The notes below the pieces were generated by a model. The model had not been told where the DNA came from. It made no database searches and saw only the letters and a list, made by a program, of their open reading frames with translations. Of a stretch of 64,000 nucleotides of DNA, positions 8,320 to 16,897 are shown one piece after another (the stretch's first letter is position 1; each line of letters begins with the position of its first letter). Source of the stretch: Anaerolineae bacterium (GTDB taxonomy: Bacteria; Chloroflexota; Anaerolineae; Aggregatilineales; Phototrophicaceae); assembly GCA_022843385.1 (NCBI GenBank), contig JALHNT010000012.1:1-64000 (forward strand), read 5' to 3'. The position numbers and the translations under genes were made by a program.

Positions 8320-8331
8320 TTAGCCGACTAA
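8320..8331. promoter_or_regulatory. MarR operator in its own leader
   Basis: TTAGCCGACTAA, one mismatch from symmetry and one base different from the site at 7835-7846. It lies five bases downstream of the -10 element, a position that would block initiation. Confidence 0.65.
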
Positions 8332-8336
8332 CCAAT

Positions 8337-8365
8337 AGGATAATCAGGAATAGCATTGCTGTCAA
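8337..8365 (-). promoter_or_regulatory. Sigma-70-type promoter of marR
   Basis: Reading the minus strand: TTGACA (8365-8360), 17-bp spacer, TATCCT (8342-8337). Perfect -35 and a moderate -10, immediately upstream of the operator at 8320-8331. Confidence 0.6.
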
Positions 8366-8407
8366 GAGGTCAGATGAATTGAGAAACAGTGCCAGGGAGC
8401 ATATCCT

Positions 8408-9442
8408 CTACGGCACCAGTTCCGCCCCTGACAGCACCTGCCCGCTGGCGGCGGATTGATAGCTGCCGAAGACCAGCCGCACCGTCTTGAGATTATCCGC
8501 GCCGGTGGTTTCCGCCGCGCCGCCGCGCAGCCCCTTCACCAGATCGGCCTGGCAGGCGACGATGCTGGAATGCGCCACATCATAGAACGGGTCGGCCCAG
8601 GGATAACGCGGCGGCGGGTAACGTTTGGCAAGAGTTCCGGCTTCGGTCGTCTCACGAATCCAGAAATCGGGCGCGAGTTCGAGCGAGCCTTTGGTCCCTT
8701 CGACCATGATGAAGGTCTGCGGGAACGCCTCGCGCTCCAGATAATTCTCGGCATAGGCCATCTCGACCAGCACCGTCACGTCGTCGCCCATGTTCAGCAT
8801 CATGGTCGCCACATCCTCGCCCTTGATATTCGGGTGAGCGCGATGCGTCTGGCAATAGAGGCGGTTGGCTTCGCCGAAGAGGCAGCGGGCGACATCCAGC
8901 GTATGGCTGCCCAGGTCGGTGATGATGAACTGCTCCAGTTCGGCCAGGAAGGGTTGATTCTTGAATACCGGGAAGCCGCTGATCATATCGATGCGGGCGC
9001 GGAAGGGTTGGCCGATGCGTCCGCTATCGAGCATGTGCTTGAACTGGCGGATGGGATACTGCCAGCGCCAGTTCTCGTTGACGAACAGCGGCACGCCGCG
9101 CTGTTGGCAAAAAGTCACCATCTCCACCGCTTCGTCCAGCGTGGTCGCCAGCGGTTTCTGGCACACCACCGGCAGCCCGCGCTCCGCCCCCAGCCGCGTC
9201 AACTGGGCGTGGGTTTCGACCGCGGTGCAGACATCGATGAAGTCCAGCTTCTCGTTATCGAGCAACGCCACCGGGTCATCGTAGACGGCCGGGATGCCGA
9301 ACTCGCGGGCGAGCGCCTCGGCTTTGGAACGGGTGCGGTTGTAGAGCGCCACACATTCGACGCCGCCCGCCTCGATCCACCCGGCCAGTTGATAGCGCGA
9401 CCAGAAGCCGGTGCCGAACATCGCAAAGCGTAATTTTTCCAT
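8408..9442 (-). CDS. apsD: Gfo/Idh/MocA dehydrogenase, probable D-apiose dehydrogenase
   Basis: 344 residues. N-terminal Rossmann fold (MFGTGFWSRYQ, residues ~7-17), the lysine motif CQKPLA near residue 95, and DLGSHTLDVAR near 180 are Gfo/Idh/MocA features. Known D-apiose dehydrogenases belong to this family and oxidise D-apiose to D-apionolactone with NAD. The family is broad, so the call rests on context: it is the last gene of an operon carrying lactonase, oxidoisomerase, DUF1537 kinase and RuBisCO-like genes of the apionate route. It follows the lactonase by 20 bases. A generic sugar dehydrogenase remains possible. Confidence 0.62.
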   Translation of the reverse strand: MEKLRFAMFGTGFWSRYQLAGWIEAGGVECVALYNRTRSKAEALAREFGIPAVYDDPVALLDNEKLDFIDVCTAVETHAQLTRLGAERGLPVVCQKPLATTLDEAVEMVTFCQQRGVPLFVNENWRWQYPIRQFKHMLDSGRIGQPFRARIDMISGFPVFKNQPFLAELEQFIITDLGSHTLDVARCLFGEANRLYCQTHRAHPNIKGEDVATMMLNMGDDVTVLVEMAYAENYLEREAFPQTFIMVEGTKGSLELAPDFWIRETTEAGTLAKRYPPPRYPWADPFYDVAHSSIVACQADLVKGLRGGAAETTGADNLKTVRLVFGSYQSAASGQVLSGAELVP

Positions 9443-9462
9443 CTTGGTTGTTCCTTGAATGA

Positions 9463-11382
9463 TTAATTGTCAATCCATCCCAGCGCATAGGGTGGCAGCG
9501 TCACCCGCCCCTCCGTCACCGCGACCGCGACCGCCTGCTCCGAATGCTGGTCATCCAGCCGGTGCAGGGTTTTCGCTGGGAATGGAAGCTGAACGGTCTG
9601 TGGCAGGTTGCTCAGGTTCGCCAGCAGCAAATGCTGTTGAGCATCGCGCATCAATAACAGCGCCTCTACCCGCAGCGGGTCACTGGACACCAGCGGGACA
9701 ACCTGGGCATCTCGCCACGCGCCCAGTTCAGCCAGCAGGTGATAAACCGGGAAGACCGCGCCGGGCAGCGACGGGAACTTCTCCGGCAGGGACGAACCGG
9801 CCTCAGCCTCCATCAACCCCAGCCAGCCGGTGGTCTCGTACAGAGTCACATGATGCAGATGCCCACTTTCGGCCAGATGTTTGAGGCAGGCCAATGTCCA
9901 GCCCGCCGCGAACAGTGACATCTGGCGTGGATCGACTTTGGACGGCAGCTCACCGGGCGGCGGTGGAATCTCCGGGCCGGTGGCGACCGGGTTGAATTGC
10001 TGCCGGAGCGTCAACGGACTGAGGGCGATGGGCTGGCCGCCGCTGTGCTGACGAGCCGTCGCGATCAGCTCTGGCAGCGCCGCTGGTGTTTCGGCCAACG
10101 AGGCATTGTCGTAGGCATGAACCTGGGGATTAGCGGTGAAGCTGATGAAATCCAGGTGTGCCGGGTCAGGCCACGCGCGGTTGAGTTCAGCGAAGTTGGC
10201 TTTGCTGCCGGCACCGACCGGGATGGATGAGTCGTAGGCGCTCAGGCTGGCACGCGCCAGTTGCGCCCAGCGATCGGCCGTCACCAGCTCGCGCTGATGC
10301 CACACCAGCCACGAGGCCAGTCGTGGTTTGATCTGCGGCAGCACGTCCGCCAGCGCCCGGAGTTCGTTTTCGGCGGCATCGCTCACGACCAGGGTGATTG
10401 CCAGCGGCAGGCCGAGCGCCTCGGCTTCCCGGCTGATCTGTTCCAGCCGCGCCCGCCAGCCCTCGTGAGTCAGGTTGAGTTCCAGACGCAGGTGCGACAG
10501 GTTGAGCGCCCGCAGTCGGTCAATCTCGTGCCGGCTGAGGGGCTGCCCATGACCGGCAGCGCTGACGCCCAGCGGCGGTAAGGGATGGGTAACAGATTCT
10601 GGCTGCCACTCCAGGCGCACTTCATCGGTCACAGAAGCAGCGGCGGGTGGAGCCGCGCCCAACAAGCTCAGGCGAATCTGCTGCCGGATTTGCGTCCCTT
10701 GCTGGACTTCCACCGGGAACGGGAGCGAGAGCGGGGTGCAGTAGGTCTTGAAAGAGGCGTCGATCCAGTTGCGCTGGTCTTCCAGTTCAAAGACCTCGCC
10801 CTCAAAGCGCAGTTCTGCCCACAGATCAGGCGTCACCTGATGGGTCATGGCGCGGAGATCGGCGAAGGGTGGGTGCGGCGTCGGCAGGCCATTGACGTAA
10901 ATTTGCGGCGCGACGTGCAGCGGGAAAGCCGTCATCGCGGCGGAGCCATCGCTGTGTTCCAGCTTGCAGGCCGCGCCGGCGCAGTCGCGGATGGGGTGCA
11001 GCACACAGAAACCGAGGCGGTTGCGCTTGAAGGTCGAACGCGCCTCGCCCTCGAAGGTGAAGCTGATCGTCCCCTGGGCGTCGCCGCTGATGGTCGCCTG
11101 CCAGCCGAAGTCGATGTCGCCGCGCTGATTATCGACGTAATAGCTGATCTGGAAGCTGTCATCGCTGATGTCCATGCGGACGTTCGCCAGCACGTTCGGC
11201 ACCGTCCCCCAGTTGTGATCGCGGACGGCGGCGTAGATGCGGCGGATGATCTCGCGTTCGCCCAGCCGGATGTAGCGCAGATCGCCGTTCTCGTAGATCA
11301 GCGACAGCGGCCCGGCGCGCAGCGGGATCGGTTCGGGTAACGGGGCTTCACTTCCGTAACGGATGACATTTGAAGAACGCAT
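9463..11382 (-). CDS. apnL: Probable D-apionolactone lactonase (ApnL-like)
   Basis: 639 residues from ATG 11382, supported by GAGGA eight bases upstream; a longer frame to 11751 would overlap the next gene and gives nonsense sequence. N-terminal ~300 residues are beta-rich (YENGDLRYIRLGEREIIRRI), the middle is TIM-barrel-like (LRLELNLTHEGW, SWLVWHQRELV), and the C-terminus is a small beta domain with LLLANLSNLPQTVQLPF, as in some glycoside hydrolases. This three-part layout and length fit the D-apionate lactonase family as I know it. It would open D-apionolactone made by the downstream dehydrogenase. Context is the main support; a glycosidase-like enzyme is the alternative. Confidence 0.6.
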   Translation of the reverse strand: MRSSNVIRYGSEAPLPEPIPLRAGPLSLIYENGDLRYIRLGEREIIRRIYAAVRDHNWGTVPNVLANVRMDISDDSFQISYYVDNQRGDIDFGWQATISGDAQGTISFTFEGEARSTFKRNRLGFCVLHPIRDCAGAACKLEHSDGSAAMTAFPLHVAPQIYVNGLPTPHPPFADLRAMTHQVTPDLWAELRFEGEVFELEDQRNWIDASFKTYCTPLSLPFPVEVQQGTQIRQQIRLSLLGAAPPAAASVTDEVRLEWQPESVTHPLPPLGVSAAGHGQPLSRHEIDRLRALNLSHLRLELNLTHEGWRARLEQISREAEALGLPLAITLVVSDAAENELRALADVLPQIKPRLASWLVWHQRELVTADRWAQLARASLSAYDSSIPVGAGSKANFAELNRAWPDPAHLDFISFTANPQVHAYDNASLAETPAALPELIATARQHSGGQPIALSPLTLRQQFNPVATGPEIPPPPGELPSKVDPRQMSLFAAGWTLACLKHLAESGHLHHVTLYETTGWLGLMEAEAGSSLPEKFPSLPGAVFPVYHLLAELGAWRDAQVVPLVSSDPLRVEALLLMRDAQQHLLLANLSNLPQTVQLPFPAKTLHRLDDQHSEQAVAVAVTEGRVTLPPYALGWIDN

Positions 11383-11413
11383 AATTTTTATCCTCGGTTC
11401 ATGACGATCCGCT

Positions 11414-12223
11414 TCAATCCGGGATGTATTGGCGCAGAACCGGCAGGCTGGCGACCACCCAGGCATCCTCTTTCGCAGCCGTGGCGTCGGCATCGGCTTC
11501 CGGCGCGGGCCACAATTCAAGGATGGCATTGAACGAGCGCCCCTGCAACTGATGCAGCAGTTCCGGCAGATCGAGCATCCCCTGTCCGGCGGGTGTACCT
11601 TCGACCATAAAGCCCATGTTGTGGTCGAGACGCCGCACCCGAAAATCCTTGATGTGCAGGTTGACAACATGCGGCCCCAGTTCAGCCACCACCCGGCGCG
11701 GGTCTTCCAGCGCACCGAAGGAATTGACGGTATCGAGACAGATGCCGACATACGGGCTATCCAACGAGTAGATGATGTCCACCAGCGTCCGCACCTTGAA
11801 GCGGTCGTGGTTCTCGATCGCCAGCGTCACCTTAGCCCGCTTGAACTCCGGCAGCATCCGGCGCAGCACGGCGATCACCTCAGCCGGTTCAGGATGATGA
11901 TCGCGGGTATCGACCACCACCCGCAGGATAGATGAGCCGCAGCGCTGCGCGATCTCCAGATAGCGGCGCAGATGATTGGGCTGGATACCGCGTGTGCCGA
12001 CTTCGATGGCGACGCCCAACCGCTGCGCTTCATTCACCAGCGCCATCAGGTCAGCCGATGACAGGGCGTCCAGCGGCAGGTTATCGGCGATCTGCACCAG
12101 ATGAACACCCCGTTCGGCGGCGCGGCGCACCAACCCCAGCGCATTCAACGGTTGGCTCGGTGGGGGATACCCCGGCACGCCAATCGACCAGGCGTATGCG
12201 TAACTGCCAATACCCAGCTTCAT
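11414..12223 (-). CDS. Xylose isomerase-like TIM-barrel enzyme (possibly OiaC-like decarboxylase)
   Basis: 269 residues of the sugar phosphate isomerase/epimerase (AP endonuclease 2) superfamily. Likely metal ligands are visible in order: Glu in AIENHDR, Asp in CLDTVNS, His in NLHIKDF and Glu in LELWP. Its ATG overlaps the stop of the preceding gene (ATGA). Members isomerise or epimerise sugars. As I recall, a non-phosphorylating 3-oxo-isoapionate decarboxylase (OiaC) also belongs to this superfamily, which would give this operon a second exit from 3-oxo-isoapionate. That assignment is inference. Confidence 0.75.
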   Translation of the reverse strand: MKLGIGSYAYAWSIGVPGYPPPSQPLNALGLVRRAAERGVHLVQIADNLPLDALSSADLMALVNEAQRLGVAIEVGTRGIQPNHLRRYLEIAQRCGSSILRVVVDTRDHHPEPAEVIAVLRRMLPEFKRAKVTLAIENHDRFKVRTLVDIIYSLDSPYVGICLDTVNSFGALEDPRRVVAELGPHVVNLHIKDFRVRRLDHNMGFMVEGTPAGQGMLDLPELLHQLQGRSFNAILELWPAPEADADATAAKEDAWVVASLPVLRQYIPD

Positions 12224-13266
12224 GATGATAACCCAAAGATGCGTTCAACCAGCGCGTACAGGGCGTCGGTTGGCCCCAGATAAACCAGCATCCCAAAGTG
12301 ATCGAGGGTGATGCTGCGCCCGGTGGAACCGCCAATCGCATCGCCGCTGGCTTCCATCTCGCCGTTCGCGCCGAACTGCCCGCCATCATTGTACACGTGG
12401 ATGGCATGACCATTAGCCCCCGGCTGATCGGGAATTTCTTCGGCGTACAGGCCGTCGGGATGGATGACGAAGTAGCGGACGAGCAGATAGCTCTGCCCAT
12501 CGTCCAGCGCGTTGATATAGCCGATTTGTCCCCTGGGGCTGGCGGCGCTGTAGCCGGTCTTGAACTGCCGCTGCCCGGTGATGGCGATACGAAAGACCTT
12601 GCCCTGCGGCGTCAGCGCCTGCAGCGTTGGATCGCCAAAGTAGGTAGCCGCTTTCATGTCCGGGTGGCCGAGGATGAACAATTCGCCGCCGGCGTTCAAC
12701 TGCGTCAGCACCCAGCTCTGGCTGACCGGGCCGCTGACTGGATGCGGGCTGAGTTCGATCTTACGCAGGTAATGCGCCCCGATGACAGCCTCAGCGGTCA
12801 TCGATGGGAGAAGCCCCAGGCGGCTGATGCTTTGCTCGACGCGCAGCCGAACCTCGCCCTGACTCAGATTATAGGCCTGAAGCGTCATCTCGGTTGAGAG
12901 ACGAGCGGATCGATCCCCTGCTCCCAGCCGGTACTGACCGGGGTCCATCGCCGCCGGGACGTGGTGCGATCCCCAGAAGTCAGCCCGATCCTTGATGTTG
13001 TACTGAATCTCCGGCGCAATCCACAAGCGCTCCCCGCCCATATTCCACTGCCCTTCGCGGCGGAAGCGGGCGAAGGACTCGGCTGACGCCAGCGCCGGGT
13101 TGATCCAGGTCAGGCTTTCGCCCTCGCGCCAGAACGGGCCGAAGACGCGCCCGCCGCGCTGCGTCACGATCAGGCTGAAGTCATTCCCCAGATCAACCGG
13201 CGCATACGGTTCGTCATTGGCCGCCAGCGCGCCGATCAGTTGGCGGTAGGTGATGTGGCTGTTCAC
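12220..13266 (-). CDS. Mutarotase-like beta-sandwich protein (DUF6786/DUF4380-like)
   Basis: 348 residues with a GTG start two bases after the ApnO stop. Beta-rich throughout, with RGGRVFGPFWREG near residue 35, MGGERLWIAPE near 75 and FVIHPDGLYAEE near 265. This pattern resembles galactose-mutarotase-like proteins of unknown function often found in sugar operons. No membrane segment or signal. In this operon it could interconvert ring forms of a substrate such as apiose; that is inference from context. Confidence 0.6.
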   Translation of the reverse strand: MNSHITYRQLIGALAANDEPYAPVDLGNDFSLIVTQRGGRVFGPFWREGESLTWINPALASAESFARFRREGQWNMGGERLWIAPEIQYNIKDRADFWGSHHVPAAMDPGQYRLGAGDRSARLSTEMTLQAYNLSQGEVRLRVEQSISRLGLLPSMTAEAVIGAHYLRKIELSPHPVSGPVSQSWVLTQLNAGGELFILGHPDMKAATYFGDPTLQALTPQGKVFRIAITGQRQFKTGYSAASPRGQIGYINALDDGQSYLLVRYFVIHPDGLYAEEIPDQPGANGHAIHVYNDGGQFGANGEMEASGDAIGGSTGRSITLDHFGMLVYLGPTDALYALVERIFGLSS

Positions 13267-13268
13267 GA

Positions 13269-14117
13269 TTATTTGGCGACCTTATGCGTGATCTCGGCCA
13301 CACTCTGCTTGAGCGCGTCGATGTTCATGATCTGCTCCATCCAGTCCGGCTTGAAGATTTTGTCGTAAGCCCGTTCAATCGCCAGCTTCGCGCCATCGGA
13401 GAAGGGAAAGCCGGAGATGCCGAAGATGATGGCGAACTCGATGCGGGCGTGTCCGCTCAGGAATTCCCAGGCCGCTTCAGGCGGGACGCCCATCTCAACC
13501 GCTTTGTCAAAAGCCTGTTTGACGGCGGTGATGACAGTGGCGGTGAAGGTTTCGGCCAGCGCTGGTTCCAGGATCGCCATCTGCTCGACGGTGATGCGGA
13601 ACGATTTCATGACCGGCTTATAGATGTCGCGGGCGATGGCCTCGCCTTTGGCATAATCTTCTTCCGGCCCATGATGCAGGGCGCAGACGATGTGGTGCTT
13701 GGCCTTGACGCCGCCGAACCAGTCGGTGCGGGCTTCTTCGGTCACTTCGTCGTTATACAGCGGTGGATGGCAGGGATGGGTGACGAAGTAGGTCAGGTCG
13801 TCACGGATGGGCATGACCTCGGCATAGGCCGCCGCCGGGTCGAGGCCGATGACCATGGTGCGCGGCTGGAGTTCTTCGATGATCTGCTGGGTGATGCGCC
13901 CGATCAGCGCGTCCGGCACCGCCAGGATGACGGCATCGGCGTTCGCCAGCGCCTCGGCTTGCGGCGTCGCGGTCAGGCCGCGTTTGGCGAGGTTGGCTTT
14001 CCCCGGTTCGCTGACCTCGACGTAATACACCTGATACTGCGGCAGGTCTTTGATATTGTCGGTGATGCGGCAGCCCATCTTCCCACCGGCACCCATCAAG
14101 GCAATTCTGGTTGTCAT
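13269..14117 (-). CDS. apnO: Probable D-apionate oxidoisomerase
   Basis: 282 residues. N-terminal Rossmann motif GAGGKMGCRI (residues 9-18), then AVILAVPDALIG and FVTHPCHPPLYN, and a helical C-terminal domain like 6-phosphogluconate dehydrogenases with LSGHARIEFAIIFG. D-apionate oxidoisomerase has this architecture; it oxidises and rearranges D-apionate to 3-oxo-isoapionate with NAD. Strong GGAGGAAG ribosome-binding site before ATG 14117. Placement directly after the DUF1537 kinase and RuBisCO-like genes fits the pathway. A different beta-hydroxyacid-type dehydrogenase is the alternative. Confidence 0.7.
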   Translation of the reverse strand: MTTRIALMGAGGKMGCRITDNIKDLPQYQVYYVEVSEPGKANLAKRGLTATPQAEALANADAVILAVPDALIGRITQQIIEELQPRTMVIGLDPAAAYAEVMPIRDDLTYFVTHPCHPPLYNDEVTEEARTDWFGGVKAKHHIVCALHHGPEEDYAKGEAIARDIYKPVMKSFRITVEQMAILEPALAETFTATVITAVKQAFDKAVEMGVPPEAAWEFLSGHARIEFAIIFGISGFPFSDGAKLAIERAYDKIFKPDWMEQIMNIDALKQSVAEITHKVAK

Positions 14118-14171
14118 GTTCTTCCTCCGAAAGATAATTGTGAACCCGTCCGTAAGTCTCTCTACCGTTTA

Positions 14172-14239
14172 CCTCACCCCCCGCCCCCTCTCCAATGGAT
14201 TGGAGAGGGGGAGTCGAGCCAAGCGAGATGGGGGTGAGG
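14172..14239. repeat. Nested hairpin repeat (R3) inside the operon
   Basis: Outer arms CCTCACCCCC (14172-14181) and GGGGGTGAGG (14230-14239) enclose a strong inner hairpin, CCCCTCTCCAAT/ATTGGAGAGGGG. Related in design to 31542-31566. It lies between kinase and oxidoisomerase genes, where it may stabilise or attenuate the transcript. Confidence 0.7.
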
Positions 14240-14253
14240 TTTCCGGATTGATA

Positions 14254-15615
14254 CTAAACGACGCCGCGCAGCAGGCTGCCGAAGTAATCCGGCTTGCCCA
14301 CCTGCCCGGCTTTGAGTGAAATCTGTAAGCCATCGAATGATGGATTGAGCGAACGCGCCCGGCACAACGGCGCGCCGGGGGCGATGGGCATGACGATCTC
14401 CAGGGCGTAGATGCCCAGTTGATGCGCCGCATGTCCACAGGTATCGCCGCCGGTGACGCAGACCCGGCGCAAGCCTGTTCGCTCCAGCAGTTCCTTCAGG
14501 ATCAATCCCTGCTGCGTCCCCAACCGCTGACCGACACTGGTTGCCCCCAGCCCCAGGGCTTCGAGCCGGGCTTTGGTAGCCGGTATAGCCGGGTCATCCG
14601 GGCCATGCGCCGAATACAGCAGCACATTTCGCCCCTCGCCCAACAGCCGCAGCGCCTCGGTCACCGTCCGGGCGCGTTCATGATCCGCCACCGCCGGGTC
14701 AACCAGCTTTACGCTCTCCAGCCGCAGCAGCGCGAACCCCTGCTCTTCCGCCCAATCGATCTGCGTCGCTGTCCCCGGCGCGGCGCTGCCAGAGACGATC
14801 AGCAGTTGCTCGACAGCTCCAGCGGGCGGAAGCGGTGGGGGCGGATGAACCAGGCCGCTGCGCTGCCAGTGTGCCGTCAGCGCATATTCCAAACCCGACG
14901 ACGATACGGTGAAGATGGGGCGCTCGCCGCGCTGCGACCAGATCAGCGCCCCGATTTTCTCGACATGGGTCTGGTCCAGCGTGTCCAGCAGGATGATCTC
15001 ATGCCCCTCCTCCAGCAGCTTGTGATAACGGGCGGCGATGACTTCATCGGATTGTGCCAGCCCCAGCACATCGATCAGTCCGATCCGGCGCGTCGTCTGT
15101 CGCCCTAGATGAAGCCGCAGATCGCCCTCGTCCATCGGCGTGATCGGGTGCTGGCTCATGGTCGGATGCCGATCCAGCCGGTAGGTGATCTCATTGACAG
15201 TGGCGAACAGATTGCCGAACACAAGATAGCGCTTGAGCGGCGGTGCGCCGACCATCATCGGCACGGCCTGCGGCTGAAAGATGCGCCAGCCGATCTCGGC
15301 TGCTGCGCCGATATTGCCCACCGTTGGTGATGAGTCGCAGGTTGAGCAGATTTTGTAATGGAACAACGGCGCACCCAACTGTTTCAGGGCGCTGAAGATG
15401 GGCGGCAGCGCGGCTTCCATCTGCGCCGGCGACATCGATCGGCTGACCCCGGCCACGCCAATCGCCCGCACATCGGGGAAGTGCTGGCGCAGGAACGTTT
15501 CATCGGGCGCGTCGAGGAACAACACCGCCGGGACGCCGCCTAGCACCAGCGCTTCCATCACATCGGTGGAGCCGGTGAAGTCGTCGCCATAGTAGGTGAG
15601 CAGCAAATCCTTCAT
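14254..15615 (-). CDS. oiaK: DUF1537-family kinase, probable 3-oxo-isoapionate kinase
   Basis: 453 residues, full length for the four-carbon acid sugar kinase family. The N-terminal domain starts YYGDDFTGSTDVMEAL (residues 8-23), the family's substrate-binding signature; the C-terminal nucleotide-binding domain carries RVCVTGGDTCGHAA near residue 390. Family members phosphorylate four-carbon acids or 3-oxo-isoapionate. The gene overlaps the RuBisCO-like gene by four bases (ATGA), so the two are translationally coupled, which points to the 3-oxo-isoapionate 4-phosphate route rather than threonate/erythronate catabolism, whose usual PdxA2/DenD partners are absent. Confidence 0.7.
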   Translation of the reverse strand: MKDLLLTYYGDDFTGSTDVMEALVLGGVPAVLFLDAPDETFLRQHFPDVRAIGVAGVSRSMSPAQMEAALPPIFSALKQLGAPLFHYKICSTCDSSPTVGNIGAAAEIGWRIFQPQAVPMMVGAPPLKRYLVFGNLFATVNEITYRLDRHPTMSQHPITPMDEGDLRLHLGRQTTRRIGLIDVLGLAQSDEVIAARYHKLLEEGHEIILLDTLDQTHVEKIGALIWSQRGERPIFTVSSSGLEYALTAHWQRSGLVHPPPPLPPAGAVEQLLIVSGSAAPGTATQIDWAEEQGFALLRLESVKLVDPAVADHERARTVTEALRLLGEGRNVLLYSAHGPDDPAIPATKARLEALGLGATSVGQRLGTQQGLILKELLERTGLRRVCVTGGDTCGHAAHQLGIYALEIVMPIAPGAPLCRARSLNPSFDGLQISLKAGQVGKPDYFGSLLRGVV

Positions 15616-16862
15616 GAGAGACCGCCATACAACGCCAGCGCCCCGCGCAGCGCCGGATGGGTCTGGGCATATTCTGCCAGCGGGATGCCGGCCAGCGCCG
15701 CTTCCCAGCCTTCGCGCAGACTGGCGACGCCGGCTGCCGGGCCATCAGGATGGGCCATGATACCGCCGCCCGCCAGATACAGCAGGTCGAGGCTGCCGAG
15801 CGCCTGGTAGGTATCCGGTGCCTGCCCGGCCCACTGACCGGATGAGAAGACTGGCAGGACGGTGTAACCATCCAACAGCGGCGTCAGACATTCGCGCGCC
15901 GAGGCGATGACCGACTCATCGCTCTCGCAGAATTTGTTGCGCAGGCCATTGACATGCAGATGATCCACGCCCGCCAGCCGGAAGAACTTCTGGAAGGCGA
16001 TGTATTCCCAGCCGAGATAGGGATGGCGGGTGAGCGCACCCCAGCCAGCGCGATGGCCGTGTATCGGTAGCTGAGAGTGACGGCGCAGATGAGCCACCGC
16101 CGCCAGCCCCACCGGGATCAGGTTGACCATGACGCAGGTGCCGCCGTGTTCCAGCACGATGTCATGTCCGCGCAGCATCTCATCCAGATCGCCGGTGATG
16201 TTGAACGCCACCATCACCTGTTTGCCGGTGCGATCCGCGAAGTCATTGACCACCCGCATCACGGCCTGGACGCGCTCGGCCAGCGGCGAATGTGGCGAAT
16301 TGGTTTGCAGTTCATCATCCTTGATAAAATCCAGCCCGGCCTCGCACAGCAGCTTGACCAGGTCAGCCGTTTGCTGTGGCGAGAAACCGACGCTGGGCTT
16401 GATGATCGTCCCCAACAGCGGACGCCCTTCGACACCGGTCAGGCGGCGCGTCCCTTCAATGCCGAACTGCGGGCCAGGATAAGCATCTTTGAAAGCCGGG
16501 GGGAACTGCACATCCATCAGGCGCAGGCCGGAGAACGGCCCCAGTTCGTACAGATTGCCGCTGACGGCGGTCATGCAGGTGGTCATTGAAGGGCCGATGT
16601 TGGCGAAGGGGAATGACAGCACCACTTCCGCCCGTTGATAGCGCTGGCCTTTGGCCGGTTTGGCCCCCGGCAGCGACGGCACATCCACCGTCTCCAGCTC
16701 GGTGATGCGTTCGACGCGCGCCCCGTGATTCGCCAGCAGTTCCGGCGTCTCCCCCGGCACCTTGACGAAGGTCCCGGCGGACTGCTCCCCGGCCATCAGG
16801 TCAACGGCGCGGCGCAACTCGTGGGCGGTTTCAAGGCGATAGGTGGCGTAAATGCGATCCAT
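15612..16862 (-). CDS. RuBisCO-like protein, probable 3-oxo-isoapionate 4-phosphate transcarboxylase/hydrolase or decarboxylase
   Basis: 416 residues from ATG 16862, preceded by GAGGGGA; the longer TTG start at 16895 is less likely. Large-subunit fold motifs are present: TIIKPSVGF (catalytic-type Lys ~155), FIKDDE (carbamylated Lys and metal ligands, 181-184), GHRAGWGALTRHP and HVNGLRNKF. Form I/II carboxylase signatures are not seen and no phosphoribulokinase is present, so this is a form IV protein, not carbon fixation. In apionate pathways such proteins either split 3-oxo-isoapionate 4-phosphate to 3-phosphoglycerate and glycolate (OiaT) or decarboxylate it (OiaX). Sequence reading alone does not decide between them. 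Confidence 0.75.
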   Translation of the reverse strand: MDRIYATYRLETAHELRRAVDLMAGEQSAGTFVKVPGETPELLANHGARVERITELETVDVPSLPGAKPAKGQRYQRAEVVLSFPFANIGPSMTTCMTAVSGNLYELGPFSGLRLMDVQFPPAFKDAYPGPQFGIEGTRRLTGVEGRPLLGTIIKPSVGFSPQQTADLVKLLCEAGLDFIKDDELQTNSPHSPLAERVQAVMRVVNDFADRTGKQVMVAFNITGDLDEMLRGHDIVLEHGGTCVMVNLIPVGLAAVAHLRRHSQLPIHGHRAGWGALTRHPYLGWEYIAFQKFFRLAGVDHLHVNGLRNKFCESDESVIASARECLTPLLDGYTVLPVFSSGQWAGQAPDTYQALGSLDLLYLAGGGIMAHPDGPAAGVASLREGWEAALAGIPLAEYAQTHPALRGALALYGGLS

Positions 16863-16897
16863 AAGCCGTTTCCCCTCAACCTGCTGCTGATTCAACC

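Noticed and set aside
11383-11751. N-terminal extension of the ApnL-like frame
   Set aside because: It overlaps the TIM-barrel gene on the same strand and reads as Cys/Arg/Ser-rich nonsense; a good start with GAGGA exists at 11382.
15612-16862. RuBisCO and Calvin-cycle carbon fixation
   Set aside because: Motifs fit a form IV RuBisCO-like protein, no small subunit or phosphoribulokinase is present, and the neighbours are sugar-acid catabolic genes.
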